Assembly: GCA_963771735.1 (NCBI GenBank)
Contig: CAVYUN010000003.1
Span: 181,486-245,485 of the forward strand
Source: 66-474 sp963771735
GTDB lineage: Bacteria; Pseudomonadota; Gammaproteobacteria; Xanthomonadales; Rhodanobacteraceae
Direction of reading: 5' to 3'
Length of the DNA stretch: 64,000 bases
Part shown: positions 46,716 through 54,711 of the stretch, one piece after another
Layout: each line of letters starts with the position of its first letter
Numbering within the stretch: position 1 is the first letter of the stretch
Translations under genes and position numbers: made by a program
Notes under the pieces: model-generated
Databases searched by the model: none
What the model saw: the letters and a program-made list of their open reading frames with translations, nothing else
What the model was told of the DNA's origin: nothing

Positions 46716-47360
46716 ATGAGCCCGCGCGACACGGCGGTCCCCGATGCGAAATCCGCATTCACCACGACACGGATTCCCGGTGCAATCGCACTGATCGGCG
46801 TCGCCATATTCGCGACAGTCTGCGGCGCGGCCCAATTCCTGCGCACGGATTACAACCCGTTGGGCGTGCCGCTGAGTTTCTACGCGCTCGGTCCCTACGG
46901 CCATGCCGTCGTGGCCAGCTACTTCGCGCTGGCGGCGGGCCTGGTGGCATTGGGCGCCGGCTGGTATCGCGCACTCGCACGCGGCGCGCGCAGCGCTGCG
47001 CCATTGCTGCTGTTCGTGATCGGCGCGGTCGCGCTGGGCATTACCGCGGTCGAGTTCACCGACGTGCCGAACCGACTGCCGACCTTCCACGGCTTCGTGC
47101 ACGTCATCGCCGCGGGCACCACGTTCCTGTGCGTGACCGTGGCGATGCTGCTGCAATCGTGGCGACTGCGCCTCGACGCGCGCTGGCGGACACACTTCCG
47201 TTCCGCGCTCGCGCTCGCCGCGCTCACTTTCGTCGCACTGTGGATCTACGCGCTGGTGAAACCGGTCCCGCGCGGGCTCGGGCAAAAAGTCGTGATCGCC
47301 CTGATACTGCTGTGGCTGGGGCGCGCGTCCTGGTGGCTGGTACGCAGCCGGCCGGACTGA
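46716..47360 (+). CDS. DUF998-type membrane protein
   Basis: This 214-aa protein has six hydrophobic segments (about residues 22-44, 66-86, 97-117, 130-150, 164-184, 187-206). The pattern with NPLGVPLSFYALGPYG after helix 1 and HGFVHVIAAG between helices 3 and 4 is that of DUF998. The function of the family is unknown. The start is ambiguous: a GTG at 46701 is also open. It is convergent with the DoxX-like gene, 3 bp apart. Confidence 0.7.
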   Translation: MSPRDTAVPDAKSAFTTTRIPGAIALIGVAIFATVCGAAQFLRTDYNPLGVPLSFYALGPYGHAVVASYFALAAGLVALGAGWYRALARGARSAAPLLLFVIGAVALGITAVEFTDVPNRLPTFHGFVHVIAAGTTFLCVTVAMLLQSWRLRLDARWRTHFRSALALAALTFVALWIYALVKPVPRGLGQKVVIALILLWLGRASWWLVRSRPD

Positions 47361-47363
47361 TCG

Positions 47364-48125
47364 TCACGCCTTCCAGGCCGGGCGTCCTGCCGCGAACCAC
47401 GACATGCCGCGATACGTGTCGGCGACCAGCCACGCGCCGATGGCGATCAGCGACGAGATGATGAAGGCGGTGGTCGCCGTGCGGCCGGTGGGCAGGTCCG
47501 GTGCCCAATAGGCGAGGGTGATCAGGCCCAGCATCGCGGCTTCCAGCACCGCCGCCAACCGCGGCCACACGCCGAACAGCAACGCCAGGCACGCGGCGAT
47601 GCTGGCGATGCCGGTAATCGCGGCCCACACCGCGGGACCCGGCAACCCTTGCAGCCAGGGCTGCATCACATGGGCTCCATACTTGTGGGCATCCACGATC
47701 ACCGCCACGCCGATCATCGGCAGCGCCACGATCAGCAGCCAGCGCGCGCCACGAATGCCCGCGGCTCCAGCCGCGGCAAGGCACCAGGCACCCGCCGTCA
47801 TGATCGCGATCTCGCCGAAGCCGCCCCATGAATTCGACGCGACAGGCGCGTGGATGATGTTCGGTACTTTCAGCAACACCAGCCACAACACCAGATACGC
47901 GAACAGGGCGCGGCTCGCCGGTCGCCACGTGCGGTCGAACAGCAAACCGAGGCCGAGCGCGATTTCGATCGCGGCGCAGACATAGGCGAGTACGGTGCGT
48001 CCCGGCACGTGCGCGGGCACGTGCTGCCAGACCAGTGCGAAATCGCCATTGACGATGCCGGTGATGCCGAGGGCGATGAAGGCGGCGGCGAAAAACCAGC
48101 GGCTGAAGCGCGGAGTCGTGTTCAC
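47364..48125 (-). CDS. DoxX-like membrane protein
   Basis: This 253-aa protein has seven to eight hydrophobic segments. The N-terminal half shows the DoxX-like arrangement (FIALGITGIVNGDFALVWQ, ALGLGLLFDRTWRPAS, LVLLKVPNI). DoxX-type proteins are four-helix membrane proteins linked to quinone or redox functions in some bacteria; here a second set of helices follows. It lies 64 bp downstream of the CMD gene on the same strand, so the two may form an operon. Confidence 0.7.
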   Translation of the reverse strand: MNTTPRFSRWFFAAAFIALGITGIVNGDFALVWQHVPAHVPGRTVLAYVCAAIEIALGLGLLFDRTWRPASRALFAYLVLWLVLLKVPNIIHAPVASNSWGGFGEIAIMTAGAWCLAAAGAAGIRGARWLLIVALPMIGVAVIVDAHKYGAHVMQPWLQGLPGPAVWAAITGIASIAACLALLFGVWPRLAAVLEAAMLGLITLAYWAPDLPTGRTATTAFIISSLIAIGAWLVADTYRGMSWFAAGRPAWKA

Positions 48126-48189
48126 GGCGTCACCTCCCGTCGGCGGCCGGCGGCCGCACCGCGCAAGGGTACAGCGAATCGGCGACGAC

Positions 48190-48558
48190 TTATTCCTGCG
48201 TGTCCGAACCCGGCTCGCCGCCGAACTGCTCCCACGCGTCCATCGCCTGGGCGGCGTACATCAGCGACGGACCGCCGCCCATGTAGACGGCCACGCCCAG
48301 GATCTCCTCGAATTCCTTGCGCGTGATGCCCAGTTTCACCAGGGTCTGGGTATGGAAGCCGATGCAACCGTCGCAGCGCAGCGCAATCGCGATGCCCATC
48401 GCGATGCACTCCTTGGTCTTCTTGTCGAGCACGCCCGGCGTGCCGGCGCCCTGCATCATCGACGCGAACCCGTCCATGACTTCGGGGATGTCCTTGCGCA
48501 GGACGCGCACCTGTTTCGAGATCGCCTGGGTCACCTCGGGGTAGGCAGTCGTGCTCAT
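48190..48558 (-). CDS. Carboxymuconolactone decarboxylase family protein
   Basis: This 122-aa AhpD-like protein carries the CDGC redox pair (about residues 64-67) followed by IGFHTQTLVKLG, with KTKECIAMGIAIAL before it, the hallmark CMD motif. It probably acts as a thiol-disulfide or peroxidase-linked protein. I chose ATG 48558, with AGGA eight bases upstream; ATG 48564 is two codons earlier. It is the last conserved gene before the AT-rich island. Confidence 0.85.
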   Translation of the reverse strand: MSTTAYPEVTQAISKQVRVLRKDIPEVMDGFASMMQGAGTPGVLDKKTKECIAMGIAIALRCDGCIGFHTQTLVKLGITRKEFEEILGVAVYMGGGPSLMYAAQAMDAWEQFGGEPGSDTQE

Positions 48559-48596
48559 GGGCATGGTCCTCTGGAGTGGACCAACATCATAAGCCC

Positions 48597-48828
48597 GCGA
48601 GCCCGGGGCGAAGCCCGGGCCATCGAATGGGGCCTGCCGAGGCTGCATCTCGAAATCACACGCGCGGCACGCCGGTTCTATGAATCGCTCGGCTACCGAT
48701 CCGACGGACCTGCCAAGCCCTTGTTCGGCGTGTTGAGCGTAATCGTTACACGAAACCGTTGGGCGTACCTGTCGAAAATCCCCAAGAATCCACCTAACCA
48801 TGCTTCGGTACGTATAAGGAACTGGTGA
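48597..48828 (+). pseudogene. C-terminal fragment of a GNAT acetyltransferase
   Basis: One frame reads EARAIEWGLPRLHLEITRAA followed by RRFYESLGYRSDG, the classical end of a GNAT domain (acetyl-CoA-loop helix, beta-5, FYE-LGF strand). The first two thirds of the enzyme are missing: upstream lies the promoter region of the CMD gene. The frame stays open to a stop at 48826-48828. It marks the left edge of the AT-rich island, so the gene was probably cut when the island arrived. Confidence 0.6.
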
Positions 48829-49202
48829 GCCAACTTGCGAGCCAAGTGTGCACGTGGGATGATCGCTTCCTAGTAGCTTGGTCCATTTTCAAGAATACGC
48901 TAAACCGACGATTTTCATGCTTTCATTCACTCTAAAGCCAAGTGTTACAAATTCTTAAAGGACCTGCCTTATGAGCAAGATTCTTGCATCAAGAGTCAAG
49001 ACTCACATAGATGCGGCTGTAAAAGATACGCTAGATTGCGAAGACTGCGAAAGCGAAGAATCGAAGATTCTATCGCGAGGGCTTGTGTCTATATGCTTAT
49101 CAAGTATCTCTGGTCTACCGTACAAAGACGTTTCAAAATATGTCACAGATGGCATGACAGACAACGGTGTAGATGGATGTTTTTACGATGCTAATAAGAA
49201 TA

Positions 49203-49210
49203 AACTTTTT
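49203..49210 (+). other. Target site duplication, left
   Basis: The 8 bases AACTTTTT directly precede the IS left end and are repeated exactly at 50277-50284. An 8-bp duplication is usual for IS1595-type elements. Confidence 0.9.
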
Positions 49211-49234
49211 CCTGATTAGCCCCGATGCTCAGCC
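49211..49234 (+). repeat. Left terminal inverted repeat of the IS1595 element
   Basis: These 24 bases, starting CCTGATTAGCCCCG, are the exact reverse complement of 50253-50276. The transposase stop codon (TAA on the minus strand, 49216-49218) lies inside it. Confidence 0.92.
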
Positions 49235-50184
49235 ATGAAAATTACTCGCCAAGCGCAAAGCTGGCTCCGGGCAAGGATTGCAGAGCACATCGCTCGCATC
49301 AGTCGCGGGAGCATCTCGGCCAACCGAAACCTGCGGTTGAAACGTAATCTTCGGCCAGGTAGCGCCGCGCGTATTTGCCTTGTTTGATCGCATGGTACCG
49401 CCCGCTGATCGCACGTTTGACGTTGCCGAGCAGCGTGTTGACCCACTTGGCGCCACGGACTTCGCAGGCCGCGCGGCCGCCCTCGGTGACCAGCACGGAA
49501 TGGGCTTGGCCGGTATCCACGCAGCGTGCAAAGCAGGCCAATCCATCGCTGTAGACTTCGGCCCCCTTGACCAGCCGGCGCGTGCACCAGTCCAGCAGGG
49601 CGTCATTGTCGAAGGCCGCGACCGGTTCCAACACGGCGTAGCGGGGCCGTTCGAGCTTTGCGTTGGTCTCGACCGCCACCACGAACGCCTGCTTGCCGGG
49701 CGCGCCGCGCCCGCGCTTGCCGCCGTTGCGTTCCCCGCCCAGGTAGGCGTCGTCCATCTGAACGAAGCCATCCAAGCGACGGGGTGCCTCGCGTTCGGCC
49801 ATGGCCTGCATGACCTTCTGCTTGATCCGCCAAGCCGTCTTGTAGTACACCCCGAGATGCGCATCAAATCCAGCGCCGACAATTGGTCTTGGTGCTGGTC
49901 AGCAAGTACAGCGCCAGCATCCAGGTCCGCAGCGGCAGATTGCTGCCAGCGAACAACGTCCCGCTCGTCAACGTCGTCTGGTGCCGACAGCGCCGGCACT
50001 GGTAGTACACCTGACGGCCGCGCCGGAATCGCGAACGGCGACGCTCGCCGCAGCACGGGCAGCGGAAACCTTGGGGCCAGCGCGCCTTGTACAGCGCCCG
50101 GTAACACTTGGCTTCGGTCCCGTATTGTTCAACAAACGACGCCAGCGACATGCCTGGCTGAAACTGCACCCGGTTGATGGCCAT
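49216..50184 (-). pseudogene. IS1595-family transposase, multiply frameshifted
   Basis: From ATG 50184 the protein reads MAINRVQFQPGMSLASFVEQ, then a zinc ribbon (CPCC...CRRC, about residues 43-65) and ALYLLTSTKTN. Near 49876 and again near 49860 single bases are missing, after which VYYKTAWRIKQKVMQAM and the DDE domain continue (first Asp in FVQMDDAYLGG, second in YSDGLACF). Around 49345 another shift occurs, and the C-terminal end (RFNRRFRLAEMLPRL onward) reads in a third frame to the stop in the left inverted repeat. With three shifts it cannot make active transposase as written. Confidence 0.88.
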
Positions 50185-50252
50185 GGCCTGCATCCTCGTC
50201 TCGGAAGGCAGGTTCATGGTGCGTCGAGGGCATCTCATGGCATGCGACGGCT

Positions 50253-50276
50253 GGCTGAGCATCGGGGCTAATCAGG
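50253..50276 (+). repeat. Right terminal inverted repeat of the IS1595 element
   Basis: These 24 bases, ending GGGGCTAATCAGG, are the exact reverse complement of 49211-49234. The end lies next to the second AACTTTTT target copy. Confidence 0.92.
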
Positions 50277-50284
50277 AACTTTTT
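50277..50284 (+). other. Target site duplication, right
   Basis: A second copy of AACTTTTT directly follows the IS right end; the AIPR reading frame resumes at 50285. Confidence 0.9.
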
Positions 50285-51738
50285 CTCGTACAGTCAAAAT
50301 GGTCATTCGCAGGCACAAAAACCATACAAACTGGCAAGCTGCATAAATTTATAAAAGGCGTTTACGATTTACTTGATTTAAATTGGAAAGAATTCAATCA
50401 TAAATTCAATAATATATTATCTGAAATTGAGGCAGGATTAAAAAACGATCCAGAAATTGTATTGATAATAACGTACAATAGTGACTCTCCCTTAAGCGAA
50501 GATTGCAAAAAAATTCTGCAAACGTTTCTAAATGAAAATAATTCAGATGATCAAGAAGTAGTTTCTTACGCAATATTTGACCTGACAAAAACAATTCGTG
50601 CTATTAAGGTATCTAAAACAGGAGCAAAAACAGACGTAGATCTGAGTTTGCTAGAATGGGGTGAAAATAAACATCCCTACTATGCTATCTATGGACGCGT
50701 GTCATGTGCAGACATTGCAGAATGGCAAAAGAGCATGGAGACCTTCTTTTTGCTGAAAATATTAGATATACATTAACTAGCAGCGACATCAACGCAAAAA
50801 TTTCTGAGAGCGTGACAACAAGACCGGAAACATTTTGGTATCTGAATAACGGCATCACAGCGATATGTGACGAATTAAAGAGGAAACCCGTTGGATTAGG
50901 GGACCAGAGAGAGAGCTCTTTATGGTCTGTCTTTAACGTAAGGATTGTGAATGGAGCTCAAACAACAAGCGCAATAGCGCAAGCTTATAAAAATTCACCA
51001 AAGCCCGTTAAAAAGGCATATGTTCAAATTAGAGTTATATCACTGGCAAAAGCCCCACTAGATATTGGAAATCAAATTACCACAGCGACTAACACGCAAA
51101 ATCGCGTAGAGCCAAGAGATTTTCTTGCGCTAGATCCTTTGCAAGACGGGCTTGCCGAGGCCTTCAAAAAGATCGGGATTCAGTATTGTTTTCGACGGGG
51201 AGAGGTCCTGAAAGACACAAACAACGGATGTGATGTCCAGGGCCTCGCATTAGCCTTGGCTGCCACGAGTGAAAATATGCAAGATGTAGTAATGGCAAAA
51301 CGCAATGTAGGATCGCTCACGGACCCAAATGGCCACTATTCAAAACTATTCTCGAAGCAAATTGACGCAACTAAGGCTTGGGATAATTACAAGCTTTGGA
51401 GAAATTCTCAAGCTGTTGTTGAAGAGCTTGTAAAATCAAAAAGTGATCGCGAGCGTCAGATTGCAATACATGGAAATCGATTTATTGAAAATCAATTAGT
51501 TCGCTATTCTCCAAAAAACATAACTATGGAAATGGCAGACAAAATCCATCACGCACTTATTGAAGCGATAGATAATCACTATAAGGACTGTTATCTAGCC
51601 GTTCTTTTCAAGAACGCTCAGAAGTGCAGTTTACTAAGCTCGGAAATCGGAAACGCAAACATCTACTGAGAAGTTATCTCCCAGCGGTTAGGCAGAATTA
51701 AGTCCATTATTCAAGCCAAACGCCCGTTTTTAAAAACA

Positions 51739-52647
51739 TTACCCCGACGCCGCATCATCTTCCCCCAGCGGAAACACGTCGTGGAAGATGGTGTAGTCGA
51801 TCACGTAGGTGCCATCCTTGTTGTGCCGCACCAGGTCGACATGGCCGTGGTTCCAGCGCACTTCGTCGACGTCCCACTGGTGCATGGCCACCAGCGGCTG
51901 TGAGGTGGTTTCGTCCACGCCCTCGATTTCCAGCAGGATGGTGGCCTCGTCCTCGCGCAGGCTCTCCGGCGTGGCGCCGAACAGCGGGCTGGATTCGTCG
52001 ATCACGTGCATCAGGCTCCAGCTGAGCCGGAACACCGGGTGGCGGTTCCGCACCAGTTTCAGGTCCTCGATCCTGCGCAGCCGGTAGCCTTCCGGCGTGG
52101 TGTGCATGCGGATCAGGTGCAGGTGCGCGGAGGCCTGCGAGATCAGGTTCAGGCGCATGTTGGCGGCGCGCATCATCAGGGTGGACTTGCCATGCAACGG
52201 CCGGATCACCGCGTATTGGCCGAACAGGATCTTGGCGCGCGAACGCGAGAAGCGCGCGAAGATCAGCCCGGTGACGATCGCGATGTTGCCCATGCCGAGG
52301 ATGATTTCGGCCGTCGCGACCATGTGGGTGTAGAGCAGCAGCGGGTGCATGTCGCCGTAACCGACGGTGGAAAGCGTCTCGACGCTGAAGAAGAACGCGC
52401 CAGCCAAGCCGCGCGGGTTTTCGTTGGCGATGCCGCCCGGCACGATCTGGTAGAGCAGCGCGAACAGCACGTTGAACAGCAGGAACACGCCGATGGCGAT
52501 GCCGAAGAAGCGCGGCCAACTGATGGTCAGGGCGCGATGGTAGAAATCCTCCCACAGGCGTTCGTCCAGCCCGTGCGACACGAACTGGCGTCCGCCCAGC
52601 TCCACCACCCGCTGTCGCCGCCGCCATAAAGTCCGCTTGCTCGCCAT
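51739..52647 (-). CDS. Inward-rectifier potassium channel, KirBac type
   Basis: This 302-aa membrane protein has an N-terminal cytoplasmic stretch with a slide helix, TM1 (about residues 45-66), the pore loop with selectivity filter TVGYGDM (94-100), TM2 (about 106-128) and an Ig-like cytoplasmic domain (about 140-290) typical of Kir channels. It should carry K+ in the inner membrane. The first gene after the island, it is followed 20 bp upstream by the amidohydrolase on the same strand, so the two may be co-transcribed. Confidence 0.9.
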   Translation of the reverse strand: MASKRTLWRRRQRVVELGGRQFVSHGLDERLWEDFYHRALTISWPRFFGIAIGVFLLFNVLFALLYQIVPGGIANENPRGLAGAFFFSVETLSTVGYGDMHPLLLYTHMVATAEIILGMGNIAIVTGLIFARFSRSRAKILFGQYAVIRPLHGKSTLMMRAANMRLNLISQASAHLHLIRMHTTPEGYRLRRIEDLKLVRNRHPVFRLSWSLMHVIDESSPLFGATPESLREDEATILLEIEGVDETTSQPLVAMHQWDVDEVRWNHGHVDLVRHNKDGTYVIDYTIFHDVFPLGEDDAASG

Positions 52648-52666
52648 CGACGGTTTCCTTGTGCAG

Positions 52667-53980
52667 TCAGGGCTGCTTGTAAACCACGCCGCCCTTCATC
52701 ACGAACGGCACCTGCTCGATCGCGGCGATGTCTTGGGTCGGGTCGCCCCTGACCGCGATGATGTCGGCGTCCAGCCCCGGTTTCAGCTGGCCGAAGTTGT
52801 CCTGCTGGCGCAGGATCTTCGCATCGACCGCGGTCGCGGCCAGCAGCGCCTGCGCCGGACGCATGCCGTCCTTCACCATCCATTCGACTTCCTTGTAGTT
52901 GGTGCCGTGCGCGAACACGCCGACATCGCTGCCGCAGCCGATGGTGACACCGGCCCGCATCGCGTACTTGAACGCATTCTGCGACGCGCGCATTTCGTCG
53001 GTCGGCGGGTCGCCCGGTTTCCAGCCCTTGAAGTATTCGGCGTACGCGACCACGGCTTCCAGGGTCGGCAAGTAGGCAACGTGGTGCTTGGCCATCAGCC
53101 GGAATACTTCGGGCGTGCCGTTGAACCCGTGCTCGATGGTGTCGGTGCCGGCCAGGATCGCGCGCCGCATGCCTTCCGGCGTGGTGGTGTGCATCGACAC
53201 CGGCAGGCCTAGCGAATGCGCAGCTTCCACGCCGGCGTTCAATTCCTCCTGCGTGAAGGTCGGCACCGAGCCGTGCGACTTGCCGCAGCGGTAATCCGCG
53301 TAGATCTTGATCCAGTCCGCGCCATGCCCGGCCTGGTCGCGCACCGCCGCGATCATCTCCGGCACGCCGGCGACCGGAATGCCGCCCTGCGGCAGCGTCA
53401 TGTCGGTGCGGAAGCCCATCGGGCCGGGACCGTAGCAATCCTTCGCGACGGTGGCGCGGGTGGCTACGAACAGGTGCGGGCCGGGGATCATGCCTTCGTC
53501 TATCGCCTTCTGTACCTGCACGTCGGCGTAGCCCGCACCTTCGGTGCCGAGGTCGCGCAGCGCGGTGAAGCCGGCCATCAATGTCGCGCGCACGTGCTGG
53601 ACCGCTTCGATGGTGCGGTACGGCAACGGCTCCTTGAGCACCTGGTCGTTCCACAACGTTTCGTTGTACGGATGCAGGAAGATGTGCGAGTGCGCGTCGA
53701 TCATGCCCGGCATCAGGGTGGTGCCGGGCAAGGCGATGGTCTTCGCACCCGAAGGAACCTCGATCGAGTCGCGTGGCCCGACCGCGATAATCTTGTCACC
53801 TTGCACCAGCACCGCCCAGTCCGCGTGCGCGTGCGCGCTGCGCGCGTCGAACACGCGGTCGGCAGTGAGCAGATAGGCCCCGCTCGTAGTGCCGGTATGA
53901 GCTTGCGGCGGCTGCATCGCGCTTGCCAACACGGCGAAGGCCAGCATAGCCACCACGATCAGGATTCTTCGCATCGACAT
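52667..53980 (-). CDS. Exported amidohydrolase family protein
   Basis: This 437-aa protein has a signal peptide (about residues 1-22) and an amidohydrolase-superfamily barrel with metal ligands in PGMIDAHSHIF (about 92-102), HTTTPEGMRRAILAGTDTIEHG and GSDVGVFAHG. It resembles imidazolonepropionase-like or Xaa-Pro dipeptidase-type secreted hydrolases; the substrate is unknown. ATG 53980 has GGAGGGG five bases upstream. A periplasmic location is likely. Confidence 0.87.
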   Translation of the reverse strand: MSMRRILIVVAMLAFAVLASAMQPPQAHTGTTSGAYLLTADRVFDARSAHAHADWAVLVQGDKIIAVGPRDSIEVPSGAKTIALPGTTLMPGMIDAHSHIFLHPYNETLWNDQVLKEPLPYRTIEAVQHVRATLMAGFTALRDLGTEGAGYADVQVQKAIDEGMIPGPHLFVATRATVAKDCYGPGPMGFRTDMTLPQGGIPVAGVPEMIAAVRDQAGHGADWIKIYADYRCGKSHGSVPTFTQEELNAGVEAAHSLGLPVSMHTTTPEGMRRAILAGTDTIEHGFNGTPEVFRLMAKHHVAYLPTLEAVVAYAEYFKGWKPGDPPTDEMRASQNAFKYAMRAGVTIGCGSDVGVFAHGTNYKEVEWMVKDGMRPAQALLAATAVDAKILRQQDNFGQLKPGLDADIIAVRGDPTQDIAAIEQVPFVMKGGVVYKQP

Positions 53981-54108
53981 GGCACCCCTCCGGCCGGCCA
54001 CGAGGGCATGAGCCTACACCTTTGACGGCACTTGCGCGCTGCACGTTGCAGGCGAATACTCGGCCCGCGGTTGCATCCATCCACTACTGCAACCATGGGG
54101 AAGGAATC

Positions 54109-54612
54109 ATGATCAAGGCACTACTTGCCATCTTGGCCGGCATGCTGCTGGCCGCACCGGCGTGCGCGCGCGACCACGTGTCGTCCCGTGCGATCCGGCA
54201 CGGCGAATTTTTGGTGAATTACGGCGGCTGCCAGGACTGTCATACACCCGGCTGGGCACAAAACGGCGGACAGGCGCCCAAGGCCATGCTGCTCACCGGC
54301 AGCGGCATGAATTTCCAGGGACCGTGGGGCACCACGTATGCGCCAAACCTGCGCCTGTATGTGCAAACGCTCACGGTGAAGCAGTGGATCGCCAAGCTGC
54401 GCAAGCTGAAGGCCCGGCCAGCGATGCCGTGGTGGACGTTCCGCTACCTGAGCGATCGTGACCTCGCCGACATGTACGCCTACATCCATGCGCTCGGTCC
54501 CGCCGGTCAGCCCGCGCACGACTGGGTGCCGCCCGGGCAGGACGCACCGCTTCCATACCTGAAACTGATCGTGCCGGCACCGCCGCCACGCGTGCTGCCG
54601 CCGCACCACTGA
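54109..54612 (+). CDS. Small periplasmic cytochrome c
   Basis: This 167-aa protein has a signal peptide (about residues 1-20) and one heme-binding motif CQDCH at residues 41-45, with a Met-containing TGSGMNF segment as the likely second ligand region. The C-terminal part (YLSDRDLADMYAYIHALGP) is the usual last helix of class I cytochrome c. It is a likely electron carrier; partners are not evident. A GGGGAAGGA ribosome site precedes the ATG. Confidence 0.85.
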   Translation: MIKALLAILAGMLLAAPACARDHVSSRAIRHGEFLVNYGGCQDCHTPGWAQNGGQAPKAMLLTGSGMNFQGPWGTTYAPNLRLYVQTLTVKQWIAKLRKLKARPAMPWWTFRYLSDRDLADMYAYIHALGPAGQPAHDWVPPGQDAPLPYLKLIVPAPPPRVLPPHH

Positions 54613-54669
54613 TCGGTGACATGCGAGGTTCGCATGCGTGTCCGGAAATGCGCTTCGTGATGCTGGCCC

Positions 54670-54693
54670 GGATCCCGGCCTGCGCCGGGATCC
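54670..54693. repeat. Extragenic palindrome, copy 2, possible bidirectional terminator
   Basis: A perfect 10-bp inverted repeat (GGATCCCGGC and its complement, 4-base loop) lies between two convergent genes. Its core CCGGCCTGCGCCGG recurs reverse-complemented at 46654-46667. It could end transcription from both sides; no T-run follows. Confidence 0.45.
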
Positions 54694-54711
54694 AGATCGT
54701 CGCGCGTGAAC

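Larger units (their letters stand above)
49211..50276 (-). mobile_element. IS1595-family insertion sequence (1066 bp)
   Basis: The element has perfect 24-bp terminal inverted repeats (49211-49234 and 50253-50276), an 8-bp target duplication outside and a single minus-strand transposase with an N-terminal zinc ribbon and an IS1595-type DDE domain. Size and organisation fit the ISPna2-like subgroup, although the subgroup call is from memory. It is GC-rich, matching the host chromosome rather than the AT-rich gene it entered, so it came from a GC-rich host. Confidence 0.92.
48971..51669 (+). pseudogene. AIPR-type abortive-infection phage-defence gene, split by an IS and frameshifted
   Basis: Codons 1-80 (48971-49210) end NKNKLF at the IS; after the second target copy the frame resumes at 50285 as LVQSKWSF. 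Joined, they read GVDGCFYD-x6-LFLVQSKW, an Mrr/PD-(D/E)xK-like D...QxK nuclease pattern (Asp68, Gln83, Lys85). One A is missing in the AAAA run at 50727-50730, shifting the frame; the rest (EHGDLLFAENIRYTL on) runs to 51669. It carries the AIPR hallmarks FWYLNNGIT and VNGAQTTSA (about residues 230-280). The repaired length is about 541 aa, family-like. The gene is strikingly AT-rich beside its neighbours, so it is recently acquired. AAAGGA lies 8 bases before the ATG. AIPR proteins are known for abortive phage infection; this copy is broken. Confidence 0.85.

Noticed and set aside
49211..50276. Programmed frameshift as the explanation of the transposase breaks
   Set aside because: Three shifts at sites without slippery heptamers, in a family that normally has one continuous frame, fit decay better.
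51670..51738. Island attachment site (direct repeat with the left edge)
   Set aside because: I compared this stretch with 48750-48970 by eye and found no convincing repeat; no integrase gene is present.
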